From: Pelosinus fermentans DSM 17108
GTDB lineage: Bacteria; Bacillota; Negativicutes; DSM-13327
Length of the DNA stretch: 64,000 nt
Assembly: GCF_000271485.2 (NCBI RefSeq)
Contig: NZ_AKVN02000001.1
Coordinates: 1,058,001-1,122,000 of the forward strand
Reading direction: 5' to 3'
A program made the position numbers and the translations under genes. The notes below the pieces were generated by a model. That model saw nothing but the letters and a program-made list of their open reading frames with translations. It ran no database searches and had not been told where the DNA came from. Numbering within the stretch: position 1 is the first letter of the stretch; each line of letters opens with the position of its first letter. Below are positions 17,282-28,549 of the stretch, one piece after another.

Positions 17282-20200
17282 ATGGGTAATGACGGTAAAT
17301 TCAGCTGCTATATTATTGGTGACGGGGCATTACTTACTGCTTGCGGGGAACTCATAATTGATTCCGGTCATGATATTTACGGAGTTATTTCTTCCAATCC
17401 TTCCATTCGGGAATGGGCTGAAGACAAAGGAATAACATGTGCAGATCATGACAGCGATTATGGGGATTTCTTAAAACAAAAGCCTTTTGATTATTTATTT
17501 AGCATCGTTTATCTTAGCCTAATACCCAGAAACATACTTGCATTGCCGCAAAAAATGGCGATAAATTTTCATGATGCATTATTGCCCGAATATGCGGGGA
17601 TACACGCGACTTCTTGGGCTATAATGAATCAGGAGAAACAGCATGGAATCACCTGGCACGAAATGGTCTCTGCGGTTGATAAAGGAAATATTCTAAAACA
17701 AATGATAATACCAGTCGAAGAGGGGGAGACAGCACATTCTTTAAATGTGAAATGTTATAAGGCGGGGTTGGAATCTTTTAGGGATCTGGTAGAGGAACTG
17801 GCTAAGGGCAGCTATTCACTAACCTTTCAAGATTTAAATCGTCGAACGTATTATGGAAAATATCAGCATCCTCCTGCCGGATGTGTTTTATCATGGGGCT
17901 CTTCTGCTGAGGAAATGGATGCAGTTGTAAGAGCGCTGCAATTTGGAAAATATCAGAATCAACTTGGAATTGCCAAGTTGGCAGTGAATGATGAATATAT
18001 TATTGTTGACCAGATTTTTGTTACCAAAAATAAATCAGATGCAAAGCCTGGAACGATTGTTGCTATTACAGATTTGAACTTTACAGTGGCGACGGTAAGC
18101 AATGATATTGAGATACGTTCAATCAGATCTATTCATGGAGCCCAATGGCCAATTTCTGATTGCATAAAAAAATATCATTTAAAGGCAGGAGGCTTATTGC
18201 CTGGAATTGCTAGGAAAACAAGTACGAGAATTACAGCATTGCATAAGGAAATAAGCCGATTCGAAGACTATTGGATTAAAAAATTGTCAAAAATGGATGC
18301 TGCTATCTGGCCAGGTGCTATTCAAAATGCAGAGGACATAGATAGCATTCATAATTCCTTCGTAGATTTTACAATAGCGGAAGGGTTTATCACTTATGCA
18401 GAGCAGGATTACGGCAGTCGATTGGCAAGTTGTTTAGCTGCCATTAGTACGTTTTTATCCAAAGAATGCAAGACAAACAGTGTTCAAATTTTTCTTGGAT
18501 ACCAGGAATTAAGAGCCGATTTTCAAGGCGTGGATACGCTGTTTGCTGTCCATGTGCCCGTGGAGTTGGAATTGAATGATACTTTTACTTTTAGAGATAT
18601 TTGTGATATTGCAAGGGCAGAAATACAATCTGTAAAGGAGCACCAGACTTTTCTTCATGATCTTATTGTTCGAACTCCTCAACTGAAGGCGAATTCTGTT
18701 GTACATGAAAAAAAATTGCTGTCATTCACAGTGGAATATGTAAAAGAGCTTACGGATTATTCTCAGCAGGCCTGCAATAGGTACGGCATTTCATTAATTG
18801 TGCCAGAAATGGGCAATACTTGGCGGATTGTTTTTAATGAGGCGCTGTTAACAACAACAAAAGCTGTTAACGGTACGAATCGGCTTGCAGCATGTATGGC
18901 GCGAGCTGCTGCCACGCCAGATGCTCCCATAAGTAAATTGACTGCCTTGACAGATGCTGAATTTCACAAAGCAATATATGAGAGAAATCATACAGTTGCT
19001 GAATATCCAAGAGATAAGTGCATGCATGAATTATTTAAAGAGAGAGTTAAGCAATCACCGGAAAAAATTGCTGTACTGTACAGGGATGAAAGTCTGACGT
19101 GTATGGAATTAGAAGAAAAAGCATCACGTCTTGCTTCCTTTTTAAATCGAGTTGGGGTAGGCAGAGGGAACTTGGTAGGGATTTTTATGGAACGATCATT
19201 GGATATGCTGGTGGGATTACTGGGCGTATTGAAAGCGGGAGGAACCTATGTGCCGATTGATCCCCTTTATCCTGGAGAAAGAATTTTGCACATGATTGAA
19301 GATGCAGATATTAAAATGGTTCTGACACAGAATGAGATCAAGCATAAGCTACCTGGCAGCAATGCCAGGATCATTTGTCTGGATACAGACTGGGAGGAAA
19401 TATCTAAGAATAGCGGCAAAAGCTCTTCGCGGAAATATTACTCTTATGCGAGCAAGACTATCAGACCTGAGGATTCGGCATATGTTATTTTTACATCAGG
19501 TTCAACGGGAAAGCCAAAAGGTGTGGAAGTAACCCAGAGGGGATTGACAAATTTTCTTTGTGCGATGGCGAAGTGTCCAGGTTTTACAAAAGAAGACCGA
19601 GTTCTGGCGTTAACGACAATCTGCTTTGATATTGCAGGTCTTGAGTTATATTTGCCTCTTATTACTGGAGGGCAGGTTGAAATATTGCCTACAGAAATCG
19701 CCCGAGATGGATTTGCACTAAAAGAACGGATTGAGAAGGAATGGGCTACTGTTGTTCAGGCTACGCCTGCAACATGGGAGATGCTTCTAGAGGCTGGCTG
19801 GGATAAAAGAACATCGATTAAGATATTATGCGGCGGAGAAGCGTTAAGCAGACAATTAGCACAAAAGCTCTTAGACAGAAGTAATGAAGTTTGGAATATG
19901 TATGGACCGACAGAAACGACAATTTGGTCTTCTGTTTCCAAAATCAATTTTGGGGAAGAAATAACGATCGGATATCCTATTGGAAATACTCAATTTTATA
20001 TAGTAGATGAGCATCTAAATCCAGTACCTGATGGAGTGGAAGGGGAACTGTGTATTGGCGGTGACGGGTTAGCAAAAGGATATTTGAATCGTCCGGAATT
20101 GACCAGTGAGAAATTTATTTTGAATCCATTTGCTGCGGATTTACAATTAAAAATGTATCGAACTGGAGATTGTGCTACGTATTTACCGGATGGCAGAGTA

Positions 20201-23200
20201 GTTTGTTTAGGAAGAATCGATAATCAAGTGAAGTTGAGAGGATTCAGGATTGAGCTTGGTGAAATTGAGGCAGTCTTACAAAAACAACTTCATGTCAAGC
20301 AGGCAGTAGTCGTAATGAAAGAAGACAGCACAGGATATAAAAGCTTAGCTGCATTTATGGTGCCAGGTAAATTCCAAGATATTATCGCAGGAAGCAAGCT
20401 TAGGGAAGCAATGAGAGAATTCCTTCCCGATTATATGATTCCTGCCTCCTTTGTGTATCTGGAGATGTTACCCTTGACTCTTAATTTGAAAGTAGATAGA
20501 AAAGTGCTGACAGCTGTCCCTGACTTTCAGCTGATAGAGAAGTATGGCTATAAAGAAATGAATCATCATATATACGTCCCTGCTAATGACAGCATAAAGA
20601 CTCTTGAATGGAAAGAAGAGGCGCCGAAGGCTGCAGGTCATTTTGCAGAGGACCTGACTAAGATCATTGCAGGAGTAGTTAAAATTTCGGCTGAGGAGAT
20701 TCATGCTGAAATTCCCATGGGTGAATATGGTTTTGACTCAATCCGCTTTACCGTACTAAGTAAAAGAATCAAAGATGCATATAACATATCGGTTACTCCT
20801 GCCCAGTTTTATACTTATGAAACCGTTAATAAACTAATTGACTACATGTCAAGGGCTTATCAGGAGGAACTTGACAGGCATTATGGCAAAGAGTCGAAAG
20901 GGATACAGGATTCACTTTCCAAAAGTAAAGTTGAAGCAGCCGATTCAGCGCATGAAGCAGCTTTTGAATTCGATTCAGATCAGAGGAAATGGAAAAAAGA
21001 GCCCGTAGCAATCATTGGTATAGGAGGTACATTTCCTCAAGCCCCTGATTTGGATACTTTCTGGGATCATATTGTAAATAAGAGAGATTTGATTACCCCA
21101 ATACCTTGGGAGCGTTGGGATTCCAATCATTATTATGCTAAAATCGCAGAGGAAAAGAAGATTCCTTTTGCAAAGTGGGGAGGTTTTTTAGAAGATGTTG
21201 ATAAATTTGATGCAGCATTCTTTAATATCTCACCCCGTGAAGCTGAGCAGATGGATCCTCAGCAGCGCATATTTCTTGAAACGGTATGGAAAGCAATTGA
21301 GATTGCGGGCTATAAGGCATCAGAATTCTCTGGTACTAAGACTGGCGTATATGTTGGAGCAGTAAGTTCAGATTATTGGGATATGATGTTATGTTCCGGA
21401 CTTGAGGCTGATTCGTATACCATTTCAGGGAATATCAACTGTGTGATTGCAAACAGGGTTTCTTATTTATTGAATCTTCAAGGAGCCAGTGCAACCATTG
21501 ATACCGCATGCTCAAGTTCTTTAGTAGCAATCCATAGAGCTGTGGCCGCGATACAACATGGTGATTGCGACATGGCAATTGCTGGCGGCGTTAATGTTAT
21601 ATTGAATCCTTTCATGCATACTGCTCTGGGGATCAATGGAATGCTTAGTGTGGATGGGCGGTGCAAAACCTTTGACAGCCAGGCAAATGGCTATGTAAGA
21701 GGGGAAGGGGCAGGAGTACTCATTTTAAAGCCTCTCAGCAAAGCCATTGAGGATGGTGACAATATCCATGCAGTTATTAAAGGTTCTTCTGAAAACCATG
21801 GAGGAAGGACAAATTCATTAACGGCTCCGAATCCTAATGCACAAGCCGATTTGCTTATCAGTGCTTACAGTGAGGCACAAATCGATCCATCGACAGTAAC
21901 CTATATTGAAGCCCACGGGACAGGGACTAGCTTGGGAGATCCAATTGAAATTAACGGCATAAAGATGGCCTTTGAAGAATTGGGTAAAAAGTGGGGAAGG
22001 ATAGGAGCTGAAAAGTACTGCGGTCTTGGATCCGTAAAGAGCAATATAGGACATTTGGAGGCTGGTGCCGGTGTCGCAGGGCTGCTAAAAATAGTACTGG
22101 CAATGCAAAAAGGCGTCCTGCCTGGAATGATTCATTTTAAAGAACAAAATCCGTACATCAACTTAGAAGGAACGCCGTTTTATATTGCAGCTGAGACACA
22201 GGAATGGAAACGGATAAGGGATAGTGCAGGGCAAACCGTACCAAGGAGAGCCGGTGTGAGTTCTTTTGGCTTTGGCGGCTCCAATGCACATGTTGTTCTA
22301 GAGGAATATTGCAGTACGAAAACAAATGCTGAAATAAACGATAACATTCCCAATGTTTTTCTGCTTTCTGCCAAGAGTGAGGACAGGCTTAGAGCATATG
22401 CTGCCGATATGCTTGCATTTTTAGAAGAATTTGCAGCACGTGAAGAAAAAGGAGAATGGATAGGGACTCTTTTTACTGATATGATGTATACCTTGCAGAT
22501 GGGGCGCGAGGCTATGAATAAACGACTTGCCATCGTCGCTTCTAATATAAAAGAGCTGACTGAGAAGCTAAGACAGTACTGTGCCGATGAAAAAGAAATA
22601 ACACAAGTCTATACAGGAGCCGGCGGACTGGAAACAAAGAACATTTCAGCCCTGCTTGAAGGAAGCAACGGCAAAGAGTTTCTTGCAGCGATCATAAGAC
22701 AAAAGGAATATAAGAAATTGGCTCATCTTTGGATTGGGGGAGCAGCGGTAGATTGGAGTTTGCTATACAGCCATTCGAAGCCCGCACGAATCAGCCTGCC
22801 ATCATATCCTTTTGCCAGGGAGCGCCATTGGCTGCCTATCAATAAAAATGTACTGGTAAGTAAATCTGAAGTACAGCCAGGCCGGCTTCATCCTTTGCTG
22901 CACCAAAATACCTCTGACTTTTTTGAACAGCGTTTTAGTTCAGTCTTTTCAGGGAATGAATTTTTTCTTAAGGATCATATTGTTAAGGGGCAGCGGGTGC
23001 TGCCAGGAGTTGCTTACCTTGAAATTGCTCATGCGGCAGTCGTACTGGCTTCAGGTATGAAAGAGAAACAGAATAGTATTAAGATCAAGAATGTGACTTG
23101 GATTCGTCCGATGATTGTGGGAGATATAGAATTGCAGGTACAAATCAGGCTCTTGCCGGAAGAAAATGGAGATATCAATTATGAAATATATAGTCAGTCA

Positions 23201-26200
23201 GCCTTAGGCGGCACTGCAGCAACCGTACATAGTCAGGGGCGTGCTGTACTGAGTCCGGTTACCGAACCTTCCGCATTAGATCTGCAAGCCTTACAGAGAC
23301 AATGCAGTCATGGCACTATTTCATCTGGTCAGTGCTATGAAGCTTACAGGACGATGGGAATTGATTATGGACCAGGACATCAGGGCATCAGGGAAATCTA
23401 TGTGGGAGAATATCAGGTTCTGGCAAAGATCTCTATGCCATCGTATGTTCGTGATATGCAGGAAGAGTTTATCATGCATCCCAGCATAATGGATTCAGCC
23501 TTACAAGCATCAATTGGCTTAATCATGAGCTATGGCGAAATAGAGCCTTCAAAACCAATTGTACCCTTTGCCTTACAAGAGATTGAGATTTTTCAGAAAT
23601 GCACTTCTGCTATGTGGGCTCATGTCCGTTATAGTAACGGCAGTAAACCAGGCGATAAAATACAAAAATTAGATATTGATGTATGCGATGAGCTGGGAGG
23701 AATTTGTGTACGATTAAAAGGCTTCTCCGCCAGAGTAATGGAGAAAGATAATATTCAGAAGGAATCATCAGCGGTTCTGGAAACGCTGATGTTCCATTCC
23801 AGCTGGATAGTAAAAGATGCCAATGCAGAAGCTGCTTTCCCGGATGATACGCAGCAGATCGTAATCTTTTGTGAACCAGATGAAATGGTTAAGGAAAAAA
23901 TCAAGGAAAAGATGAACAGCAATCGTTACCTTATTTTACAGTCGAATCAGGAGCAGGTAGAGGAGCGGTTTCAATCCTATGTATTTCAAGTATTTGATGA
24001 AATTCAAAATGTACTTAGAAGCAAGCCTAGAAACAATGTTTTAATCCAAATTATCATCTCAATACAAGAAGAGCAGCAGCTCTTTTCTGCACTTTTTGCC
24101 TTAATAAAAACAGCTCATCTTGAAAATCCCAAGGTATGGGGACAATTGATTGAAGTGGAATTAGGGGAGTCTTGGGAAAGACTTTCGGAAAAGCTGGCAG
24201 AGAATAGTCGATGCCCGATGGATAGGAGAATTCAATATCTGAATGGGAAACGCCGGGTTGCTGTTTGGAGGGAAATAGAAAGCTCCCTGGAGGTTTTACC
24301 AACTCCATGGAAAGAGCAGGGAATCTATTTGATCACAGGAGGTGCAGGAGGCCTAGGGTTACTATTCGCTCAAGAGATTGCACAGCAAGTTAAGAATCCG
24401 GTCATTATTTTAACTGGCCGATCTGCCCTTAATGAAGAAAAGCGTGAAAAACTGAAGAGATTGGTGGAATTGGGGGCTAAGATCGAATACAGGCAGGCCG
24501 ACATAACGGATAAGAAAGGGGTTATCAGATTGATCCAAACCATTCAGGAGCAATTTGGTGATCTTCATGGCATTATTCATGCTGCAGGAGTAATCCGGGA
24601 TAATTTTATTATAAAAAAGACGAAAGAAGAAATACAGGAAGTTTTGGCTCCGAAGGTTTCAGGGCTAGTGTATCTGGATCATGCCACTAGAAATATGAAG
24701 CTGGATTTTTTCATTCTGTTTTCCTCTATATCAGGAAGTCTGGGCAATGTGGGACAGGCTGATTATGCTGTGGCCAATGACTTTATGAATGCATATGCCG
24801 GATATCGTAATGCTCTGGCTGCAGCAAAACAGCGGCAGGGTCAGACGCTTGCCATAAATTGGCCTTTATGGCAAGCGGGCGGGATGAATGTTAATGAAGC
24901 AATCGAAAAAATGATACGAAATATGGGTATGGCAGCCATGCCTACTGCCAGCGGTCTAAGATTATTCTATTTAGGGATGAATACAGATAAGGATCAAGTG
25001 CTGGTAATGACAGGCGATCCAGGGCGAATACAGGAAAAGCTGCTTTTAACAGCACAGCTCTCCCAGCCTGATAAAATCATTGCAGCATCAACTTTTACGG
25101 AAGCGGCTTATGGCAGTAATCTGCTGGACATAATCCAGTCACTTTTAATACAAATGACATCCAAGCTGCTTAAGGTCAGGATAGAAGAAATAGATAGCAA
25201 CACGGAATTGAATGAATATGGTTTTGACTCCATTACATTCACTGAATTTGCAAATCAGCTCAACCAAGAGTATAAGCTTGAATTAACACCTGTTATATTT
25301 TTTGAATATCCAACTCTCCATCGTTTTGCTGAGTACTTGCTCGAAAGTTACCAAGCTGTATTTTCATCACAATTAGCAGCGCAAAAGGATACAGATCTCA
25401 TTTCACCTAAAGTCATTGATAATGGCAGTCTGCTAGAGAATATACAGATGATTTTAATCCAAGTCGTATCGGGATTGCTCAAAGTTAGAGCCAATGATAT
25501 AGACAGGAATACGGAACTAAATGAATATGGATTTGACTCCATTATGTATACTGAATTTGCTAATCTACTGAACCAGGAATATAAATTTGAATTAACTCCT
25601 GCTGTATTCTTTGAATATTCTACCATTCAAAGTTTTGCAGAATATCTCACTAAAGAGTATCGCACTCTGCTGGTATCACAATTTGCAGCAGCTGTGAATG
25701 TTGAACAAACCACGATACATGTGCCCACAGAGGGCCTGCATACGAAAAGCTATTCTCGATTTATAAGGACAATGCCCCTGACGTTGTCCAAAGTGGATGA
25801 AAAGGATCAGGAAGCCATTGCAATAGTTGGGGTCAGTGGCATATTCCCCATGGCTAAAGATATGAATGAACTTTGGAAGAATCTTCTGGAGAATAAGGAT
25901 TGTATTACAGAGATTCCTAAAAGTCGCTGGGATTGGCGGGAGTATTATGGTGATCCTGTAAAAGACATCAATAAGACTAACATTAAGTGGGGAGGATTTA
26001 TTGATGGCATAGAGGAGTTTGACCCTTTATTCTTTGGAATTTCTCCACGAGAAGCTGAATTAATGGATCCGCAGCAGCGCCTGTTAATGACTTATGCCTG
26101 GAAGGCAATAGAAGATGCCGGTTACTCGGCTCAAAGTCTTTCTGGCACGCAAACAGGAATTTTCGTAGGGACTGCAAGCTGCAGCGGCTATAGCGGCTTA

Positions 26201-28549
26201 CTATCGCTTTCTAATACAGCACTTGAAGGATATTCTTCCACAGGTACGCTGCCGTCGGTAGGGCCGAATCGGATGAGTTATTTCTTAAATATCCATGGGC
26301 CCAGCGAACCGATTGAAACGGCTTGTTCAAGTTCCTTAGTAGCGATTCATCGGGCTGTAACTGCGATAGAAAATGGAGCCTGTGAGATGGCGATTGCCGG
26401 TGGCATTAATACAATGGTAACACCGGAGAATCATATCAGCTTTAATAAAGCAGGTATGCTCTCAGAGGATGGACGCTGCAAGACCTTCTCCGACCAAGCC
26501 AACGGTTATGTACGAGGCGAAGGAGTGGGAATGCTGTTTCTAAAGAAGCTAAAAGATGCGGAGGCAGCCGGAGACCATATTTATGGGATTGTTAAAGGAA
26601 CTGCTGAGAATCATGGAGGGCACGCTAATTCTTTGACGGCTCCCAATCCCAAGGCACAGGCCAAGCTGCTGGAAACTGCATATACAAAAGCAGGAATTGA
26701 TCCCAGGACCGTTACCTATATTGAAGCCCATGGAACGGGCACTGAGCTTGGCGATCCTATTGAAATCAATGGACTGAAAGCAGCTTTTAAGGAATTGTAC
26801 CAAGCAACAGGAGAGGCTGCAGTGACAAGCAGGCATTGCGGTTTAGGTTCAGTGAAGACCAATATTGGTCATTTGGAGCTGGCAGCAGGAGTAGCAGGCG
26901 TGATCAAAGTGCTGCTGCAGCTAAAACATAAAACTCTGGTGAAAAGTCTTCATTGCGATACGATAAATCCATACATACGGCTTGCAGGGAGCCCGTTTTA
27001 CATTGTGCAGGAACAGACAGAATGGAAAGCCCTGCAGGACGCAGCAGGAAAAGAAATTCCAAGACGGGGCGGAGTGAGTTCCTTTGGTTTTGGCGGTGTA
27101 AATGCTCATGTGGTAATTGAAGAATATATCTCCAAAGAGCAGAACACGAATCCAATTCCGGTCAATGCTCAGAATCCGGTACTGATTGTATTGTCAGCCA
27201 AGAATGAAGAGCGGCTGAAAGAACAGGTGCAGCAGCTCTTGGTCACGATGGAGGAACAGCATTTTGAGGATCATCACCTGGCTGATATAGCGTATACCCT
27301 TCAGGTAGGACGAGAAGCTATGGAGGAACGCTTGGCAGTGATGGCGGAATCCATTGCACAACTTAAGGAGAATTTAAGAAGCTTCTTAAAAGAGCCGGAA
27401 AATAATAAGGACGTATATCGCGGACAGGTCAAGCGCAATAAAGATACTGTCGCTGTTTTTACAGCTGATGAAGATTTTGAACAAATCATTGGTATTTGGG
27501 CAGCCAAAAGAAAGTATACCAAGATTTTAAATTTATGGACGAAGGGACTGTCTTTTGACTGGAATAAGCTTTATGGTGAGGCAAAGCCTCGAAGAGTCAG
27601 TCTGCCTACATATCCATTTGCCAAGGAACGTTATTGGGTATCCAGTGGGGCTAAATCTGCTTCTGGTTTAACATCTGCAACCGTTCTGCATCCGCTGCTG
27701 CATCAAAATATCTCTGATTTTTCTGAACAGCGGTTTATCTCAAACTTTATGGGACAAGAATTTTTTATAAATCATACTGCTGTGAATGATCATAGGTCTT
27801 TGACAGCAGTTGCTTATCTTGAAATAGCGCGAGCAGCAATCTCCCATTCGGCGGGATCTTTTTATAAAGACAGAAATGAAATACGGCTGAAAAATGTGGT
27901 TTGGGCCAGCCCGGATGCAATCGGCGAGCAGGGGATTCAGCTATATATCGGACTTTGTCCTGAAGATAATGGAGAAATTTCTTACGAAATTTATAGTGAG
28001 AATGAAAAGTCTGATGCAAAGCTGCAAGTTTACAGCCAGGGAAGTGCAGAATTATTTTCCGCTGAAGAATCTCCAGCATTAGATATTGAAGCATTGCAAA
28101 AGGAGTGCTGCCAGACGATCCTTACATCTGTTCAAATTTATGAGAGGTTAGAGCGTATCTATAAGACAGAGTATAAAGGGATTGAAAAGGTGTACGCAGG
28201 AGTAGGACAGGCACTAGCAAAACTGACTTTGCCGTCCTCTCTTGCAGATACACAGCATCAGTTTATCCTGCATCCTGTTTTAATGGATGCTGCCTTGCAG
28301 GCAGCAATGGCTCTAATGGATGGATTTGGTAATGAAAGCATGTATGCTCTCCTTGCATTACAAGAAATCGAGATCCTTTGCCCGCCGGATCTTACAATGT
28401 GGGCTCTAATTCGTAATCCTAATGGCAGTGAAACCCAGGATAAATTTCCTGCGTTTGATATCAGCTTATTGAATGAACAAGGGAAGATTTGTATTCGGAT
28501 GAAAGGCATCAAAATACAGGAGAATACAGAAAGGAAGCTATTGAAATGA
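17282..28549 (+). CDS. PKS1: hybrid NRPS/trans-AT PKS with N-formylglycine-type loading module
   Basis: About 3755 residues. Domains by window position: formyltransferase 17300-18190 (catalytic N-x-H in INFHDALLP and Asp in VDKGNI); C-terminal half of a condensation domain 18230-18960, without HHxxxDG; adenylation domain 19010-20540 (specificity residues by eye D-I-L-Q-L-G-M-I-W-K, glycine-like); ACP1 20640-20870; KS1 21000-22300 (Cys at 21509, both His); DH1 22885-23740 (HIVKGQRVLP, DSALQ intact); KR1 23780-25020 (B-type, GVIRDN); tandem ACP2 and ACP3 25130-25660; KS2 25815-27130; DH2 27685-28520, degenerate (no Gly/Pro after His). No AT domain. ATG 17282 has GAGGAG upstream; ATG 17240 is an alternative. 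The protein ends before the KR that should follow DH2; that KR starts the next gene, whose ATG overlaps this stop (ATGA). Confidence 0.93.
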   Translation: MGNDGKFSCYIIGDGALLTACGELIIDSGHDIYGVISSNPSIREWAEDKGITCADHDSDYGDFLKQKPFDYLFSIVYLSLIPRNILALPQKMAINFHDALLPEYAGIHATSWAIMNQEKQHGITWHEMVSAVDKGNILKQMIIPVEEGETAHSLNVKCYKAGLESFRDLVEELAKGSYSLTFQDLNRRTYYGKYQHPPAGCVLSWGSSAEEMDAVVRALQFGKYQNQLGIAKLAVNDEYIIVDQIFVTKNKSDAKPGTIVAITDLNFTVATVSNDIEIRSIRSIHGAQWPISDCIKKYHLKAGGLLPGIARKTSTRITALHKEISRFEDYWIKKLSKMDAAIWPGAIQNAEDIDSIHNSFVDFTIAEGFITYAEQDYGSRLASCLAAISTFLSKECKTNSVQIFLGYQELRADFQGVDTLFAVHVPVELELNDTFTFRDICDIARAEIQSVKEHQTFLHDLIVRTPQLKANSVVHEKKLLSFTVEYVKELTDYSQQACNRYGISLIVPEMGNTWRIVFNEALLTTTKAVNGTNRLAACMARAAATPDAPISKLTALTDAEFHKAIYERNHTVAEYPRDKCMHELFKERVKQSPEKIAVLYRDESLTCMELEEKASRLASFLNRVGVGRGNLVGIFMERSLDMLVGLLGVLKAGGTYVPIDPLYPGERILHMIEDADIKMVLTQNEIKHKLPGSNARIICLDTDWEEISKNSGKSSSRKYYSYASKTIRPEDSAYVIFTSGSTGKPKGVEVTQRGLTNFLCAMAKCPGFTKEDRVLALTTICFDIAGLELYLPLITGGQVEILPTEIARDGFALKERIEKEWATVVQATPATWEMLLEAGWDKRTSIKILCGGEALSRQLAQKLLDRSNEVWNMYGPTETTIWSSVSKINFGEEITIGYPIGNTQFYIVDEHLNPVPDGVEGELCIGGDGLAKGYLNRPELTSEKFILNPFAADLQLKMYRTGDCATYLPDGRVVCLGRIDNQVKLRGFRIELGEIEAVLQKQLHVKQAVVVMKEDSTGYKSLAAFMVPGKFQDIIAGSKLREAMREFLPDYMIPASFVYLEMLPLTLNLKVDRKVLTAVPDFQLIEKYGYKEMNHHIYVPANDSIKTLEWKEEAPKAAGHFAEDLTKIIAGVVKISAEEIHAEIPMGEYGFDSIRFTVLSKRIKDAYNISVTPAQFYTYETVNKLIDYMSRAYQEELDRHYGKESKGIQDSLSKSKVEAADSAHEAAFEFDSDQRKWKKEPVAIIGIGGTFPQAPDLDTFWDHIVNKRDLITPIPWERWDSNHYYAKIAEEKKIPFAKWGGFLEDVDKFDAAFFNISPREAEQMDPQQRIFLETVWKAIEIAGYKASEFSGTKTGVYVGAVSSDYWDMMLCSGLEADSYTISGNINCVIANRVSYLLNLQGASATIDTACSSSLVAIHRAVAAIQHGDCDMAIAGGVNVILNPFMHTALGINGMLSVDGRCKTFDSQANGYVRGEGAGVLILKPLSKAIEDGDNIHAVIKGSSENHGGRTNSLTAPNPNAQADLLISAYSEAQIDPSTVTYIEAHGTGTSLGDPIEINGIKMAFEELGKKWGRIGAEKYCGLGSVKSNIGHLEAGAGVAGLLKIVLAMQKGVLPGMIHFKEQNPYINLEGTPFYIAAETQEWKRIRDSAGQTVPRRAGVSSFGFGGSNAHVVLEEYCSTKTNAEINDNIPNVFLLSAKSEDRLRAYAADMLAFLEEFAAREEKGEWIGTLFTDMMYTLQMGREAMNKRLAIVASNIKELTEKLRQYCADEKEITQVYTGAGGLETKNISALLEGSNGKEFLAAIIRQKEYKKLAHLWIGGAAVDWSLLYSHSKPARISLPSYPFARERHWLPINKNVLVSKSEVQPGRLHPLLHQNTSDFFEQRFSSVFSGNEFFLKDHIVKGQRVLPGVAYLEIAHAAVVLASGMKEKQNSIKIKNVTWIRPMIVGDIELQVQIRLLPEENGDINYEIYSQSALGGTAATVHSQGRAVLSPVTEPSALDLQALQRQCSHGTISSGQCYEAYRTMGIDYGPGHQGIREIYVGEYQVLAKISMPSYVRDMQEEFIMHPSIMDSALQASIGLIMSYGEIEPSKPIVPFALQEIEIFQKCTSAMWAHVRYSNGSKPGDKIQKLDIDVCDELGGICVRLKGFSARVMEKDNIQKESSAVLETLMFHSSWIVKDANAEAAFPDDTQQIVIFCEPDEMVKEKIKEKMNSNRYLILQSNQEQVEERFQSYVFQVFDEIQNVLRSKPRNNVLIQIIISIQEEQQLFSALFALIKTAHLENPKVWGQLIEVELGESWERLSEKLAENSRCPMDRRIQYLNGKRRVAVWREIESSLEVLPTPWKEQGIYLITGGAGGLGLLFAQEIAQQVKNPVIILTGRSALNEEKREKLKRLVELGAKIEYRQADITDKKGVIRLIQTIQEQFGDLHGIIHAAGVIRDNFIIKKTKEEIQEVLAPKVSGLVYLDHATRNMKLDFFILFSSISGSLGNVGQADYAVANDFMNAYAGYRNALAAAKQRQGQTLAINWPLWQAGGMNVNEAIEKMIRNMGMAAMPTASGLRLFYLGMNTDKDQVLVMTGDPGRIQEKLLLTAQLSQPDKIIAASTFTEAAYGSNLLDIIQSLLIQMTSKLLKVRIEEIDSNTELNEYGFDSITFTEFANQLNQEYKLELTPVIFFEYPTLHRFAEYLLESYQAVFSSQLAAQKDTDLISPKVIDNGSLLENIQMILIQVVSGLLKVRANDIDRNTELNEYGFDSIMYTEFANLLNQEYKFELTPAVFFEYSTIQSFAEYLTKEYRTLLVSQFAAAVNVEQTTIHVPTEGLHTKSYSRFIRTMPLTLSKVDEKDQEAIAIVGVSGIFPMAKDMNELWKNLLENKDCITEIPKSRWDWREYYGDPVKDINKTNIKWGGFIDGIEEFDPLFFGISPREAELMDPQQRLLMTYAWKAIEDAGYSAQSLSGTQTGIFVGTASCSGYSGLLSLSNTALEGYSSTGTLPSVGPNRMSYFLNIHGPSEPIETACSSSLVAIHRAVTAIENGACEMAIAGGINTMVTPENHISFNKAGMLSEDGRCKTFSDQANGYVRGEGVGMLFLKKLKDAEAAGDHIYGIVKGTAENHGGHANSLTAPNPKAQAKLLETAYTKAGIDPRTVTYIEAHGTGTELGDPIEINGLKAAFKELYQATGEAAVTSRHCGLGSVKTNIGHLELAAGVAGVIKVLLQLKHKTLVKSLHCDTINPYIRLAGSPFYIVQEQTEWKALQDAAGKEIPRRGGVSSFGFGGVNAHVVIEEYISKEQNTNPIPVNAQNPVLIVLSAKNEERLKEQVQQLLVTMEEQHFEDHHLADIAYTLQVGREAMEERLAVMAESIAQLKENLRSFLKEPENNKDVYRGQVKRNKDTVAVFTADEDFEQIIGIWAAKRKYTKILNLWTKGLSFDWNKLYGEAKPRRVSLPTYPFAKERYWVSSGAKSASGLTSATVLHPLLHQNISDFSEQRFISNFMGQEFFINHTAVNDHRSLTAVAYLEIARAAISHSAGSFYKDRNEIRLKNVVWASPDAIGEQGIQLYIGLCPEDNGEISYEIYSENEKSDAKLQVYSQGSAELFSAEESPALDIEALQKECCQTILTSVQIYERLERIYKTEYKGIEKVYAGVGQALAKLTLPSSLADTQHQFILHPVLMDAALQAAMALMDGFGNESMYALLALQEIEILCPPDLTMWALIRNPNGSETQDKFPAFDISLLNEQGKICIRMKGIKIQENTERKLLK

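Noticed and set aside
28489-28545. ATG 28489 as the PKS2 start
   Set aside because: The frame is open but overlaps the conserved DH end of PKS1 by 61 bases and encodes no conserved residues; it is better explained as the remnant of a frameshifted fusion.
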